From assembly GCA_964634385.1 (NCBI GenBank), contig CAZWIZ010000007.1, forward strand, positions 1 through 64,000: DNA of 64,000 nt, written 5' to 3'. Of the stretch, positions 63,713 through 64,000 are shown piece by piece. The notes below the pieces were generated by a model. That model was not told the origin of the DNA. It did not search any database and worked only from the letters and a program-made list of their open reading frames with translations. Every line of letters begins with the position of its first letter. The stretch's first letter is position 1. Origin of the DNA: JAFGXW01 sp964634385 (lineage in GTDB: Bacteria > Bacillota_I > Bacilli_A > Izemoplasmatales > Izemoplasmataceae). A program made the position numbers and the translations under genes.

Positions 63713-63734
63713 TTATCCACATTGGTTATCCACA
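63713..63734 (+). promoter_or_regulatory. Two perfect DnaA boxes
   Basis: TTATCCACA at 63713-63721 and again at 63726-63734, same orientation, 13 bp start to start. These are exact consensus DnaA boxes; I noticed no others in the window. They lie 60 bp before the promoter of the TetR gene. Confidence 0.75.
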
Positions 63735-63795
63735 CTCTAATTTGACTTGAAATGTTCTATGAAGGATGATTAGTTGTTTCACTATTTCAATTCAA

Positions 63796-63824
63796 TTGAC
63801 AATTGATTATAACTCCATTATAAT
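63796..63824 (+). promoter_or_regulatory. Full-consensus sigma-A promoter with operator-like palindromes
   Basis: TTGACA (63796-63801), 17-bp spacer, TATAAT (63819-63824). A perfect palindrome TCAATTG-A-CAATTGA (63792-63806) covers the -35, and ACTATATAGT (63826-63835) lies at the start site. Both are candidate operators for the TetR protein encoded just downstream. Confidence 0.8.
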
Positions 63825-63854
63825 AACTATATAGTCAGTGAGTAGGTGGTCATT

Positions 63855-64000
63855 ATGGGAATTAGAAGCGAGTCAAAGAAGAATACAAGGAATCTCTTAT
63901 TAGAAAAAACGGCTTTATTACTTAATAATAAGGGATTTTTAATGGTGTCGTCTAAGGATATTTCTAGGGAATGCAATCTTTCTCAAGGAACACTTTTCCT
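63855..64000 (+). CDS. TetR/AcrR family regulator, truncated by window end
   Basis: The first 48 residues of a TetR regulator; the window ends inside the gene. The helix-turn-helix is complete: 'LLLEKTALLLNNKGFLMVSSKDISRECNLSQGTLF' (residues about 14-48). AGTAGGTGG precedes the ATG. It has the strongest promoter of the window, likely kept low by autorepression. Third TetR-type regulator in this window. Confidence 0.85.
   Translation, partial: MGIRSESKKNTRNLLLEKTALLLNNKGFLMVSSKDISRECNLSQGTLF

Larger units (their letters stand above)
63557..63854. other. Intergenic region with DnaA boxes and strong promoter
   Basis: A 298-bp gap. The left 130 bp are extremely AT-rich. It holds two consensus DnaA boxes (63713-63734) and a full-consensus sigma-A promoter with overlapping palindromes (63792-63835). 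No RNA gene or small ORF is seen. Confidence 0.6.

Noticed and set aside
63557..63854. Chromosomal origin (oriC)
   Set aside because: Two DnaA boxes alone are too few, no dnaA/dnaN/rpmH nearby, and most genes to the left run toward the site; kept as a DnaA-box finding only.

Overview
The window looks like part of a metagenome-derived or draft chromosome of a low-GC, Gram-positive-derived bacterium near the Mollicutes/Bacilli boundary (Izemoplasma- or Acholeplasma-like). That placement is inferred from very AT-rich DNA, the AT-biased codon choice, many short lipoproteins, a processive glycolipid-type glycosyltransferase and an LtaS-like enzyme, and small proteins with homologues in Bacillus. 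TGA is a normal stop (it ends hutH, pyk and others) and Trp is TGG, so the standard bacterial code applies, unlike Mycoplasma. A 100-N scaffold gap at 12460-12559 is flanked by an exact 55-bp duplication, which points to two contigs that were never merged.

Layout. 1-7 kb: three surface lipoproteins, including a 1837-residue one with three DUF5011-like Ig domains and about 15 PPC-like beta-sandwich repeats. 7.3-12.4 kb: the NAD(P)HX repair enzyme Nnr, then a run with a NYN-LOTUS RNase-type protein, a bacterial PH protein, an EEP phosphohydrolase and small membrane proteins. 12.7-19.7 kb: a thioesterase and a complete five-gene histidine degradation operon (hutH-hutU-ftcD-hutI-fchA) feeding one-carbon units into folate. 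19.8-28.1 kb: glycosyltransferases, a hemolysin III-type membrane protein, two DegV fatty-acid-binding proteins, a uridine-kinase-like protein and an LtaS-like phosphotransferase. 28.3-28.6 kb: tRNA-His, tRNA-Gln and tRNA-Leu. 28.7-33.2 kb: two tandem CPA2 cation/proton antiporters and an ArsB/NhaD-type transporter behind a Fur-like site. 33.4-42.3 kb: bcp, yidD, the ytxK-ackA pair, a cell-surface repeat protein, dnaE and pyk.

42.4-49 kb: a PadR regulator, then an export island of RND pump, TetR regulator and MacB-like ABC fusion, headed by a TetR-type palindrome. 49-53.1 kb: a B12-binding radical SAM protein, uvrB and a lipoprotein. 53.2-56.3 kb: a second TetR-controlled exporter (ABC-2 type) on the minus strand, with two matching operators flanking its promoter. 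56.4-59.9 kb: a CAAX-type M48 protease, a TPR-like protein and a small regulatory cluster (SHOCT-like, DUF2089, an unlisted 34-residue ORF, SHOCT-like). 60-63.1 kb: two RlmD/TrmA-type rRNA/tRNA m5U methyltransferases. 63.1-64 kb: a second PadR with its own perfect inverted repeat, two consensus DnaA boxes, a full-consensus sigma-A promoter and the start of a third TetR gene.

The genes fit a fermentative anaerobe that gains energy from histidine and sugars (pyruvate kinase, acetate kinase), keeps ion gradients with several antiporters, and carries several autoregulated drug/lipid exporters. The most unusual items are the regulatory cluster at 58.5-59.9 kb (three proteins sharing one short helical motif), the giant repeat lipoprotein, the operator-regulator pairings, and the isolated DnaA-box pair.
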